A stretch of 22,904 nucleotides of DNA from Alistipes sp. (GTDB taxonomy: Bacteria; Bacteroidota; Bacteroidia; Bacteroidales; Rikenellaceae), in contig JAHZDG010000036.1 in NCBI GenBank assembly GCA_019422485.1, positions 1-22,904 of the forward strand, given 5' to 3'. This document shows, in pieces, positions 7,306 to 14,687 of this stretch. The stretch's first letter is position 1; every line of letters starts with the position of its first letter. The notes under the pieces are model-generated. The model did not search any database. It was given only the letters and a program-made list of their open reading frames with translations, and was not told where the DNA came from. The position numbers were made by a program, and so were the translations under genes.

Positions 7306-8149
7306 GATCAGACGTATTGGGCAGGTCGAATCCTGCGTGAGGGTATTCAGGAACAGGCGAAGGGTATAAAATGCGACGCGTCAGCGAATCCAACGCCTCC
7401 TCGGCCGGCAGATAACGGGTAATCCGCAACGAATCAATTTTAACGAGGGTTTTGCGAGTATCCCGCCCGCTGCTGTAAGCCAGGAAGATATTCAACGATT
7501 TCAGCAGAGAGGTATCCGACACCTCGACTTCAATCTTTTCGCGGCGCGAACGCCCTTTGCTGAAGGAACGATACAGATAATTGCGGCGGCGTTTCGCGGA
7601 GTCCAACAAAAACTGCATGTATTGCACATAGGAGTTCTGATCGGTCGTATCGATCAGATAGGTATATTCCACCCGATATTTCCCCGGTTCCAGGGGCAAG
7701 GTAATGTCGGGTTCCCGGGTTGGATAGCTCAGCTGGGTCAGCACCAGACTGGTATCCCCGTATACAATCTTCTGATAACGTTCTGCGGCAATCTGATCCA
7801 ACGAATCCATCATCGCCACTTGGGCAAAATAGCCAGCGCTTTCCATTTTCAGACGTTCGGTCGCCATATCGATCAGGTCGGTCAGCCCGACACTTTTCCG
7901 TTTGGTCAGGGTCCCGATGGTATGGGTAAAATCTTCGGGACGATACCCATACCGTTCAAAGATCGGAGCATACACATTCACGCTGTCCGACCGCAACGAA
8001 TCGGACATCAGCGCAGAGTTCCAATAGGCATTGGCAAGAAACAGATCGCTGACGATAGCGATCAGTTTATCGTCAGGAATCTCTTTGGGTTTGTTGCAAG
8101 CCGAAAAAAGCAGCGGCAACACCAGCCAACAAATCAACAAACGTTTCAT
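7220..8149 (-). CDS. DUF4296-type lipoprotein
   Basis: Taking the ATG at 8149 the protein has 309 residues and begins MKRLLICWLVLPLLFSACNK, a lipoprotein signal with lipobox FSAC (Cys18). A promoter-like site just upstream at 8171-8198 leaves no room for the longer reading frame to 8182. Residues about 21-110 (IPDDKLIAIVSDLFLANAYW onward) match the DUF4296 pattern of Bacteroidota lipoproteins: a small helical domain with an acidic start and a conserved YG...F block (ERYGYRPEDFTHTIG). The second half, rich in Arg, Asp and Ser, has beta-strand character (EPGKYRVEYTYLIDTTDQ). Function is unknown. Its last 86 bases also encode the start of the amidohydrolase in another frame, implying linked translation or a C-terminal extension. 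Confidence 0.85.
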   Translation of the reverse strand: MKRLLICWLVLPLLFSACNKPKEIPDDKLIAIVSDLFLANAYWNSALMSDSLRSDSVNVYAPIFERYGYRPEDFTHTIGTLTKRKSVGLTDLIDMATERLKMESAGYFAQVAMMDSLDQIAAERYQKIVYGDTSLVLTQLSYPTREPDITLPLEPGKYRVEYTYLIDTTDQNSYVQYMQFLLDSAKRRRNYLYRSFSKGRSRREKIEVEVSDTSLLKSLNIFLAYSSGRDTRKTLVKIDSLRITRYLPAEEALDSLTRRILYPSPVPEYPHAGFDLPNTSDHVRTSEKDFVTLRVDTAGLALPADSLVR

Positions 8150-8170
8150 GAAAACGGATAAATATGTGTG

Positions 8171-8198
8171 CAAGGTACGCAAAAGCGGGCGATTTCAA
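8171..8198 (-). promoter_or_regulatory. Promoter-like site for the DUF4296 lipoprotein
   Basis: On the - strand, TTG (8198-8196) is followed after 18 bases by TACCTTG (8177-8171), a Bacteroidota -7 box missing one T, next to the usual C. Transcription would start near 8164, about 15 bases before the ATG at 8149, which supports that start. Confidence 0.4.
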
Positions 8199-8266
8199 AA
8201 ACCGTTGGCGGAGAAAAGCACGCGGATCTGCCTGCGGTTTCCGGCCAATCCTCGAAGCACTGGGGA

Positions 8267-9502
8267 TCAATCTTCGTGCGACTCGGGGCGGATGGTTTCC
8301 GAAGAGATCATGGCCCGTACGGTCAAGGTCGCGATCAGCCAGCTGAGCAGGCCGACCGTCAGGACAATCCATCCCAGATCACCGATACGCACCTCCACCG
8401 GATAGGCGTCGACCAGAAACGTGCTGCCCCCCATACTGATCCAGTCGAAATGCTGTTGAAGCAGTGCAAAGGTCAGCCCCAATACCAGACCGACAACCGA
8501 CCCGATGCCATAAATCAGCAAGCCTTCGTTGCGGAAAATCCGCCGGATCAACCCCAGCGAAGCCCCCATGGTAACCAGCGTACGGGTATCTTTTCGTTTT
8601 TCGATAATCAGCATCACCAACGAGCCCACCAGCGAGAACGAGGCAATCACCAGAACCAGCAATATAATGAAATAGATGCCCCATTTTTCGTACATCATGA
8701 TGCGATAGAACGATTCGTTCTGCTGGTAGCGGGTCAGGACTTTGAAGGCCGGCCCCACCTCGGTTTTCAGCCGTTGCTGAACGGTTTCCGGAGAGGCCCC
8801 CGGCTGCAATTTCACCGCTACGGACGAAGCCTGTCCCGGCAGATCCAATAAACGTTGCGCCAAATCCAACGAAACAAACACATACTGTCCGTCCGATTCC
8901 GCATCCAACATAAAGATACCGGAAGGGTAGACCGTTTCCCGCCGATAGATGCTCATCGGAAGCAGGGGAGAGAAACTGCCGCGCCGCGGGACATAAATAG
9001 CAAGCGGATCGTTCAGCGAAGCCCGGATTCCCAACGCATAGGCCACGCCCTGTCCGACCAGCGCTTCCTGAAAATCGCCCAAACGCAACCGATACTGCCC
9101 CTGAGTAACGATGCTGTCCATCGGCACCACCTGCCCATAGAGCGAATCCACCCCCTTCATCATGCCGATATACTGCCGGTCGCGGTACTCAAACAGCGCA
9201 TTTTCTTCCAGGGCATAAGCAACTCCCTCGACACCTTCGATCGCCTGGAGGCGGGCTGCCGGCAGGCTATCCACGGCAAATGTTTTCCCCTGCACCGGCG
9301 TAATGACCACATCCGGATCGAACGTACTGTAAAGGCCCTGAATCAGGTTTTCGAATCCGTTGAAGACCGACAGCAGAATCACCATGGCCGCCACCGGAAT
9401 GGAGATGGCAAAGGCGCTCACTCCCGAAACGATATTGATCACCGAGTGTGACTTCCGGGAAAAGAGGTACCGACGGGCAAAAAACAACGAAAGGCGATTC
9501 AT
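8267..9502 (-). CDS. FtsX-like ABC transporter permease (LolC/LolE type)
   Basis: A 411-residue inner-membrane protein in the lipoprotein-releasing permease family. It starts with LSLFFARRYLFSRKSHSVIN, and the first membrane segment at about 21-45 (IVSGVSAFAISIPVAAMVIL). A large periplasmic domain (about 50-265) carries FDPDVVITPVQGKTF early on. Three more segments lie near 270-300, 315-345 and 370-395. The cytoplasmic loop EKRKDTRTLVTMGAS with RRIFRNEG is the FtsX/MacB coupling region that meets the ATPase. LolC/E proteins extract lipoproteins from the inner membrane for delivery to the outer membrane. No LolD-like ATPase is in the window, so it is encoded elsewhere. It follows rbfA by 33 bases, probably in one operon. 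Confidence 0.92.
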   Translation of the reverse strand: MNRLSLFFARRYLFSRKSHSVINIVSGVSAFAISIPVAAMVILLSVFNGFENLIQGLYSTFDPDVVITPVQGKTFAVDSLPAARLQAIEGVEGVAYALEENALFEYRDRQYIGMMKGVDSLYGQVVPMDSIVTQGQYRLRLGDFQEALVGQGVAYALGIRASLNDPLAIYVPRRGSFSPLLPMSIYRRETVYPSGIFMLDAESDGQYVFVSLDLAQRLLDLPGQASSVAVKLQPGASPETVQQRLKTEVGPAFKVLTRYQQNESFYRIMMYEKWGIYFIILLVLVIASFSLVGSLVMLIIEKRKDTRTLVTMGASLGLIRRIFRNEGLLIYGIGSVVGLVLGLTFALLQQHFDWISMGGSTFLVDAYPVEVRIGDLGWIVLTVGLLSWLIATLTVRAMISSETIRPESHED

Positions 9503-9535
9503 CGGGACACAGAAAAAGAGGGCGACAAAGTCGGA

Positions 9536-9886
9536 TTATTGTTTCAGCAGTTTGTCGATGCTGCTGATATATTCCAGCGAATCATCGACATAAAATGCCA
9601 ATTCGGGAACATGACGCAACTGATGTTTAACCCGAGTCCCGAGAGCCTTGCGAATCATCCAGTTATTCTCGTTGATGCTGTTCATCACCTCGGGGTGTTT
9701 ATCGAATGGGAAAATGCTCAGATATACCTTCGCCAACGACAGATCGGGACTCATCCGCACCAGCGTACACGACACCATCGCACCGTGCAACAGGCCGGCC
9801 GCTTCACGACGCAGAATCTCTCCCATATCGCGCTGAATCTGCCGCGCGATTTTCTGTTGACGAGTCGTTTCGGTTTGATTGCTCAT
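9536..9886 (-). CDS. rbfA: 30S ribosome-binding factor A
   Basis: A 116-residue KH-fold protein that assists late 30S maturation and 16S 5'-end processing, important in the cold. The N-terminal helix QQKIARQIQRDMGEILRRE is the family's rRNA-binding start. VSCTLVRMSPDLSLAKVYLS (about 38-57) and MIRKALGTRVKHQLRHVPEL (about 76-95) are the two conserved cores, and FYVDDSLEY leads to the usual ending ISSIDKLL. The ATG at 9886 starts the family's usual N-terminus. The permease follows closely, a neighbour arrangement I recall as common in Bacteroidales. Confidence 0.96.
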   Translation of the reverse strand: MSNQTETTRQQKIARQIQRDMGEILRREAAGLLHGAMVSCTLVRMSPDLSLAKVYLSIFPFDKHPEVMNSINENNWMIRKALGTRVKHQLRHVPELAFYVDDSLEYISSIDKLLKQ

Positions 9887-9968
9887 AATCGTTCAAATCT
9901 TTATGGAATAACATACCGTTTTGCTGCCCCCTTTTCTCGAACCGCTTCCTCCAGCCACCTCCTGCTTT

Positions 9969-10000
9969 TTGGGGGCACTCACTGAAAGAGTGTTCCCCAA
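9969..10000. repeat. Hairpin-forming inverted repeat between the PorT-like gene and rbfA
   Basis: TTGGGG-G-CACTC pairs with GAGTG-TT-CCCCAA around loop ACTGAAA. On the + strand it is followed by TTTTCG. On the - strand, where both neighbours lie, it sits about 58 bases after the barrel gene stop but without a good T tract, so it may act as a transcript-end stabilizer rather than a classical terminator. The rest of the 171-base gap (9887-10057) shows only a 10-bp palindrome GCAGGCCTGC at 10024-10033. Confidence 0.45.
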
Positions 10001-10057
10001 TTTTCGCAGCCTACGTTCTTTTGGCAGGCCTGCACGCCCTCTTGTCTCCAACAGGGC

Positions 10058-11098
10058 TTAGGCAGCCTTTACGCCCCGGGGTTCCTCTGTAGCCGAGACC
10101 TTGGGAGCTTCATTCTTCCGGCCAGCTGAATTCGTCCGCTCAGACGAGGCCATGGCTGCCGATGCAGACTCTTTCACCGCCGGCGTCGAGGTTTCCGACT
10201 CAGAAGGATTCGTCGACTGATCGGGAACCGATTCCGCAGGAGCACTCAGCGATTCCGACGGTTCTTCAATCAACAGCGGTCGGTTCAAGATATCGTCGAT
10301 CTCCCGCATCAAAGCGCTGTCCACCGGAGGAAGTCCCTGTTTTTCCCGGCGACGCATGATGCGACGAGCCTCGGCTTCCTCGAGTTTCACCGCCATCCGC
10401 TTACTGGGTGCAGCCCGCAAGCCATCTTTCCCCAAGCGGTAGTAGATCCCCAACGAGAAATTGAGGTTATCCAAAGGAGACTGCGTATACGGATTGAGTT
10501 CGTATTTGATGGTCGAACGCAGGATGTCCGAATAACCGAAATTATAGCGGGCCTCCATCGTAATATCCCAACGTCCGGCCAGAATCGAAATCCCGGCTCC
10601 ACCGCAAAGGCCATATCCGAAGCGCACATCGCGAACCAGTTTCATAGGGTAGGGTTTCTCATCGTAGACCCCCTGCTGTTTCGATTCGTACCACTGCTTG
10701 GAGTCCATATTGTAGGAAAACTGCACCCCGAGGTTGAGGAAGAAACGGGCATGACGCTGGAAGAAATAGAAGTGCGGCTGCCACATAAACGGCAATTCGA
10801 AACTGTTGATCGTCCGGTGGTAACTGGTATCGGAGTTGGTGCGTTCAAGGGTCACATAACCTTTGCCGATGTATTGCAGATCGAGCTGAATGGCACCCAC
10901 ATACTTGACATCGCTGAAGAACTTGTAAGAGATCCCGCCCGAATACAGTCCCCACTGCATGGCCGTTTCCTGCTGGGGGGTAAAACGGGCGCTACCGCCG
11001 CCCCAACCGCCGCGCACACCGATGTAATGCTGGGCATACACCGTCGTTCCGCCCAGCAGACACAGAAGAATTCCTATGAACCTCAGTCCTTTATTCAT
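10058..11098 (-). CDS. PorT-family-like outer-membrane beta-barrel protein with long disordered C-terminal tail
   Basis: I take the ATG at 11098 (346 residues); a TTG 18 bases earlier is in frame but unlikely. The start MNKGLRFIGILLCLLGGTTV and YAQ is a Sec signal peptide, cleaved after about residue 23. Residues about 24-223 have alternating aromatic strands with glycines (YIGVRGGWGGGSARF, AIQLDLQYIGKGYV, NLGVQFSYNM, DITMEARYNFGYSD, LNFSLGIYYRLG), like the PorT/OMP_b-brl_2 eight-stranded barrels of Bacteroidota. After the last strand comes a tail of about 120 residues: a charged helix-like piece with EEAEARRIMRRREKQG, then a Ser/Pro/Glu/Ala-rich segment. Substrate and role are unknown; PorT itself works with type IX secretion, but that role is not implied here. 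It lies 66 bases after the Ig-like lipoprotein gene. Confidence 0.8.
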   Translation of the reverse strand: MNKGLRFIGILLCLLGGTTVYAQHYIGVRGGWGGGSARFTPQQETAMQWGLYSGGISYKFFSDVKYVGAIQLDLQYIGKGYVTLERTNSDTSYHRTINSFELPFMWQPHFYFFQRHARFFLNLGVQFSYNMDSKQWYESKQQGVYDEKPYPMKLVRDVRFGYGLCGGAGISILAGRWDITMEARYNFGYSDILRSTIKYELNPYTQSPLDNLNFSLGIYYRLGKDGLRAAPSKRMAVKLEEAEARRIMRRREKQGLPPVDSALMREIDDILNRPLLIEEPSESLSAPAESVPDQSTNPSESETSTPAVKESASAAMASSERTNSAGRKNEAPKVSATEEPRGVKAA

Positions 11099-11164
11099 GG
11101 TCGTATTCTTCGTCAAACATTTTCCCGGCCCCAGTCGATCGAAACATCGTCCTTTGCTTCGAGG

Positions 11165-13186
11165 CTAAAACGACGATCCATAATTCTGGTTTCCATACCC
11201 CGTGGTGCCATAGCCGGAAGTACCATACCCGCTGTTTTGGGTCCCATATCCGCTATTGGTGGTGTTTTTCGAGTTCTTCGACTGGTTTTTAGCCCGTTCT
11301 TCGGCGATTTTCTTCAGTCGGACGGCTTCCCAACGGGCCACCATCTGTTCGATGCGTTCCGGGGTTATCGGAGCAAAGAGTTCGGACATATTCACCTCAT
11401 ACTCCACCTCCCAGTTCACTTTGGCCACAATGGTTTCCTGACCATCCGGACCGATGAACATCTCCACCCGTTCCGGTTCCCGCAAAGTCAACAGCGAACC
11501 CGTATCCCACTGTCCATTTCGATTGCGATCCTGCACCACCCGCACCCGGATATTCCCTGCCGGGATATACCGGAAACGATAGCTGCCGGTCGTGAGGTGA
11601 TTGCGCTGGTCGATCACTTCTCCGAGCTCATTGAGCAGCTCAATGACATATTCGCTCTGAGGGGTTTCCCCCTGGATATTGAATACCAAGGTAGCAAACT
11701 TATCCGGCATTTCGATGCCGAAATCGGCCTGTAAAGTGTCGTTCGACTCCCCGTTTACATTCAGGAAGGTTTTTTCGGGAATCAACAACCGATATTTTTC
11801 GCCCTCTTTCCAATCGGCTTTCAGCACCCAATCGCGCAGCTTGAACGTATCCTGCACGAAGGAGACCGGCAGACGAACCCCGGAAGGCTCTTCCCCGGAA
11901 AGCACCTCCAACTGAATGGCCGAGCTGTCCACCGAAACCAACGGGGCACTGAACGAAAACGTGATATGTTTATCGGGATTCACCGTTCCCGAAGGTGTCA
12001 CCGAAACCTTAAACGGATTGACCTTTTTCTCTTTTTCATCCGGTTTGCTCTCTTTCTTCTTACCACCCTTAATGACCGGAGCTTTCCAAGGGAGCTTCAG
12101 ATCCACCGTATCGACAAAATAGTTCCGCAAACTATCCTGTTTATGATAGATCAACCGGCCGTGCAAGGTATCGGGCAACGAAAGCCCCGTACTGTCGATC
12201 CACAGATACATACTGTCACGGCCGTGGGTCAGATATTCGAATTGGATGCGGGTCGAGTCAATGCCGTCCAGCGACAGCTCCTCGATCCGGGGAGAGGGAG
12301 CTCCGAAATAGAGCTCAATCTTATTACCCAAAATCCGTTTGCTGGAGAGATAAGCCTGTCGTTTCACCTGCGGCTCCTTAAACAGCCGCAACAATACCTG
12401 AGGCTGGGCCTGCAAATAGTTCCGCGACGTGTCGTACCAAACGTTAAAGGCCGGCATCTCCAGCGGATTATAGAGGCTGTCCAGGAAAGCGACCCGATCG
12501 ACACCCGGTTCATACCGTTGATTGCCGTTGTTGTCCTCCAGCGCGAAGATGCGATAGGGGATCGGCTTGAGATTCTGAGCCAGGAAGATCCCGTTGGGGA
12601 AGGCTCTTCCCACCACCAGCGGCTGACTGTTATAGAGCGTGGAATCGCAACCCGGCACCGAATCGGTGGCCGGATCGAAAAACAGAATAAAACTATTGGC
12701 AGCCGTATCGCAGGTCTGTGCATCGATCGTATAGCCGGACATCACCATCGAATCGACTTCCGAACCGGTCGAAAAGACATACCGCAAGCCGACATAGGGA
12801 TTGCCTTCGTTATTATCCGTAATACAGCTCCCGAAGTTGAGAGCATACGTCTGATTCGGCAGCAGCGTATCCTGCAAATCGATCTGGATGCCTCGTCCTT
12901 TGACGGCCAGTGAAGGATTTTTGGGCATGAACGGCGAGGTAAAGAACTCCTTTTGCTGGTCTTCGATCTGAACGTATTCGTCAAACTCGATATAGATCCG
13001 TTTGCCCTTGAAGTCCGTCGTCCCGAAGGCCGGATCCATGCGGACCACCTTGGGAGGCAATGAGTCGCGGGGCCCGCCCTGGGGCATACCGATCTGAGCG
13101 CAACGGCTCAACGTCCCCGTAGCAAAAAGGGCCAAAATCGCCCATCGTACAAAGCCTTTATGGATATGCAGCGGTTTGCAGTTCAT
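11165..13186 (-). CDS. SbsA-Ig-like (Big_5) domain surface/periplasmic lipoprotein
   Basis: With the ATG at 13186 the protein has 673 residues; the in-frame TTG at 13210 would overlap smpB and is less likely. A hydrophobic signal (FVRWAILALFATGTLSRC) ends in LSRC, then AQIGMPQGGPRDSLPPKVV, the Bacteroidota pattern that normally reads ...GCA.I..PxGGPxD..PP. Residues about 40-145 form the Ig-like domain (MDPAFGTTDFKGKRIYIEFD, YALNFGSCITDNNEGNP). The central part is beta-rich, and a later domain near 555-590 (YRFRYIPAGNIRVRVVQDRN, NGQWDTG) resembles a carboxypeptidase-regulatory/prealbumin-like fold. The C-terminus ends in SGYGT-type repeats. The protein probably sits in the envelope, with unknown role. 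It lies 11 bases after smpB. Confidence 0.88.
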   Translation of the reverse strand: MNCKPLHIHKGFVRWAILALFATGTLSRCAQIGMPQGGPRDSLPPKVVRMDPAFGTTDFKGKRIYIEFDEYVQIEDQQKEFFTSPFMPKNPSLAVKGRGIQIDLQDTLLPNQTYALNFGSCITDNNEGNPYVGLRYVFSTGSEVDSMVMSGYTIDAQTCDTAANSFILFFDPATDSVPGCDSTLYNSQPLVVGRAFPNGIFLAQNLKPIPYRIFALEDNNGNQRYEPGVDRVAFLDSLYNPLEMPAFNVWYDTSRNYLQAQPQVLLRLFKEPQVKRQAYLSSKRILGNKIELYFGAPSPRIEELSLDGIDSTRIQFEYLTHGRDSMYLWIDSTGLSLPDTLHGRLIYHKQDSLRNYFVDTVDLKLPWKAPVIKGGKKKESKPDEKEKKVNPFKVSVTPSGTVNPDKHITFSFSAPLVSVDSSAIQLEVLSGEEPSGVRLPVSFVQDTFKLRDWVLKADWKEGEKYRLLIPEKTFLNVNGESNDTLQADFGIEMPDKFATLVFNIQGETPQSEYVIELLNELGEVIDQRNHLTTGSYRFRYIPAGNIRVRVVQDRNRNGQWDTGSLLTLREPERVEMFIGPDGQETIVAKVNWEVEYEVNMSELFAPITPERIEQMVARWEAVRLKKIAEERAKNQSKNSKNTTNSGYGTQNSGYGTSGYGTTGYGNQNYGSSF

Positions 13187-13197
13187 GATCGGACGAC

Positions 13198-13653
13198 TTA
13201 TTTTTTCCAATGGCGATCCATCTCCCGGCGAGCGTCTTTCTCCTTGAGGTATTCCCTCTTGTCGTAGCTCTTACGTCCCCGAGCCAAACCGATCTGCAGT
13301 TTGGCCAATCCCCGTTCGTTGATAAACAGTTTGATGCCCACCACGGTCAGACCCTTGTCCTGCAAGGCCCGTTCCAATTTGATCAGTTCCCGATGCTGGA
13401 GCAGCAGTTTCCGGTCACGTTTCGGGATGTGGTTGTTGTAGGTACCCCAATGGTACTCAGCGATATTCATCCCCCGCACGAAAAGCTCGTGGTTGTGAAA
13501 ATAGCAATAACAGTCCACCAGCGAGGCTTTGCCCTGCCGCAAGGATTTGATCTCCGTCCCCGAAAGAACAATCCCGGCGATATACGTCTCGAGAATTTCG
13601 TAGTCGAAAGTCGCCCGTTTGTTCCGAATGGATATGTTACGATTGTCCGCCAT
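13198..13653 (-). CDS. smpB: SsrA-binding protein (tmRNA partner)
   Basis: Binds tmRNA (SsrA) and delivers it to stalled ribosomes for trans-translation. The 151-residue form begins at the ATG at 13653 with MADNRNISIRNKRATFDYEI, matching the family N-terminus. GIVLSGTEIKSLRQGKASL (about 27-45) is the core signature of the tmRNA-binding OB fold, HIPKRDRKLLLQHREL lies mid-protein, FINERGLAKLQIGLARGRK (about 109-127) follows, and the basic tail KREYLKEKDARREMDRHW is the part that becomes helical in the mRNA channel. Another ATG at 13707 would add 18 residues not seen in the family, so I reject it. tmRNA itself is not in this window. Confidence 0.97.
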   Translation of the reverse strand: MADNRNISIRNKRATFDYEILETYIAGIVLSGTEIKSLRQGKASLVDCYCYFHNHELFVRGMNIAEYHWGTYNNHIPKRDRKLLLQHRELIKLERALQDKGLTVVGIKLFINERGLAKLQIGLARGRKSYDKREYLKEKDARREMDRHWKK

Positions 13654-13723
13654 GGTTTTGCCGGCCTTTTTCATCCGAATGCGCGCTCCGAAACGGAACT
13701 CGACCATTCTCAGGCCAATGGTG

Positions 13724-13731
13724 CAAATGTA
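13724..13731 (-). promoter_or_regulatory. Possible -7 box for smpB
   Basis: On the - strand this reads TACATTTG, a full match to TAnnTTTG, in the gap between the DUF4290 stop and smpB. The TSS would be near 13717. No TTG stands at the expected -33 distance, so support is partial. Confidence 0.35.
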
Positions 13732-13758
13732 ATAAAAATAGCCGAACTTTCGGGGATT

Positions 13759-14445
13759 CTATTTCCCGTATTGTGCGCGGTTATTGGAACGGCGTTTCTG
13801 ATTGGATTTGTTTGAACGGGCCGTCGGTTTGGAAGATGAGTGGGATGCCGTCGAATAATTCTTACGGTTCTTATAGCCGTTTTGAGTCTGCTTGTAGTCG
13901 GTTTTGAGGCTGTTGATCGCGTTTTCGTCTATTTGAATAGCATCTTTGGACATTCTCCGTATGTCATTCAGGATCACTTCGTTGTTAGGATGCTCCTGAT
14001 TGTACTCAAACGACTTGGCCTTCATGTATTTCGCGATATTGACCGCCGTCATCGTCTTGGCCGGTTCGTCCGTCTCCTCGGCCAGCTTCATCAGCATGTG
14101 CTCGATGTTTTTGCCGTACTGTTTGAAGGAGATTTTCTTGTCGGGATAGGCCAACTTATCCGGCTTGGGGGCCAACATTTCCGAACTGGGCCGCGGATAG
14201 GGCGAATCCACATCGAGCTGGAAATTGGAAATAATGAACAGATGATCCCACAATTTATGAGCAAAATCGGCCGTGTCTCGCAACACCGGATTGAGGTTTC
14301 CCATAATATCGACCACCACGCGCGCCTGACTGTTTCGCAAATCCCGATCCTGTATGGACATCAGGTATTCCACCATCTGATGAATATGCCGACCATACTC
14401 CGGAAGTCGCAATTTCTTGCGCTCGTAATTGTAATTCTTCTCCAT
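13759..14445 (-). CDS. DUF4290 domain-containing protein
   Basis: With the ATG at 14445 the protein has 228 residues (an in-frame alternative at 14490 adds 15 non-conserved residues). MEKNYNYERKKLRLPEYGRH opens the Bacteroidota-specific DUF4290 domain, which continues through RDLRNSQARVVVDIMGNLNP (about 34-53) and FAHKLWDHLFIISNFQLDVD (about 61-80) to EVILNDIRRMSKDAI (about 155-170); it is mostly helical. The last 45 residues or so are highly basic and Ser/Asn/Lys-rich (KQTQNGYKNRKNYSTA ... KSNQKRRSNNRAQYGK), disordered and nucleic-acid-binding in character. No signal peptide is seen. It leads the run of - strand genes with smpB downstream. The molecular role is unknown. Confidence 0.9.
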   Translation of the reverse strand: MEKNYNYERKKLRLPEYGRHIHQMVEYLMSIQDRDLRNSQARVVVDIMGNLNPVLRDTADFAHKLWDHLFIISNFQLDVDSPYPRPSSEMLAPKPDKLAYPDKKISFKQYGKNIEHMLMKLAEETDEPAKTMTAVNIAKYMKAKSFEYNQEHPNNEVILNDIRRMSKDAIQIDENAINSLKTDYKQTQNGYKNRKNYSTASHSSSKPTARSNKSNQKRRSNNRAQYGK

Positions 14446-14594
14446 AAAAGCTGTTAAAGGCACTACGAAATGAATCGGTTCAACCGCCAAATTATTCCAT
14501 TTGGTCGTATCCGTGACCGAAAAAGATTTACTTCAAGATATGTTAGATTAATGCTTAGAGTCTCAGTGGCAAGGCTTTTGAAAATCCATGACTC

Positions 14595-14624
14595 TTGGCA
14601 CTCTGAAGAATTTTTGTATCTTTG
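14595..14624 (+). promoter_or_regulatory. Bacteroidota-type promoter for the response regulator gene
   Basis: TTG at 14595-14597, a 19-base spacer and TATCTTTG at 14617-14624 match the -33/-7 promoter consensus TTG-N19-21-TAnnTTTG. Transcription would start near 14631, after the TTG at 14622 but before the ATGs at 14637 and 14688, so the TTG cannot be the translation start. The divergent region also has a CCAAAT/ATTTGG inverted repeat at 14487-14504, nearer the DUF4290 gene. Confidence 0.65.
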
Positions 14625-14687
14625 TTGACAAAGCTAATGGATTTTCGCCAATTAGCCAAATATCGAAGATGTTTTATCCAATTATTT

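Noticed and set aside
10024..10033. Palindrome GCAGGCCTGC as a regulatory site
   Set aside because: It is short and single, in a gap after a stop codon, and of a kind expected by chance in this base composition.
13654..13707. Longer SmpB start at 13707
   Set aside because: The extra 18 residues do not resemble the family N-terminus; MADNRNISIRNKRAT at 13653 does.
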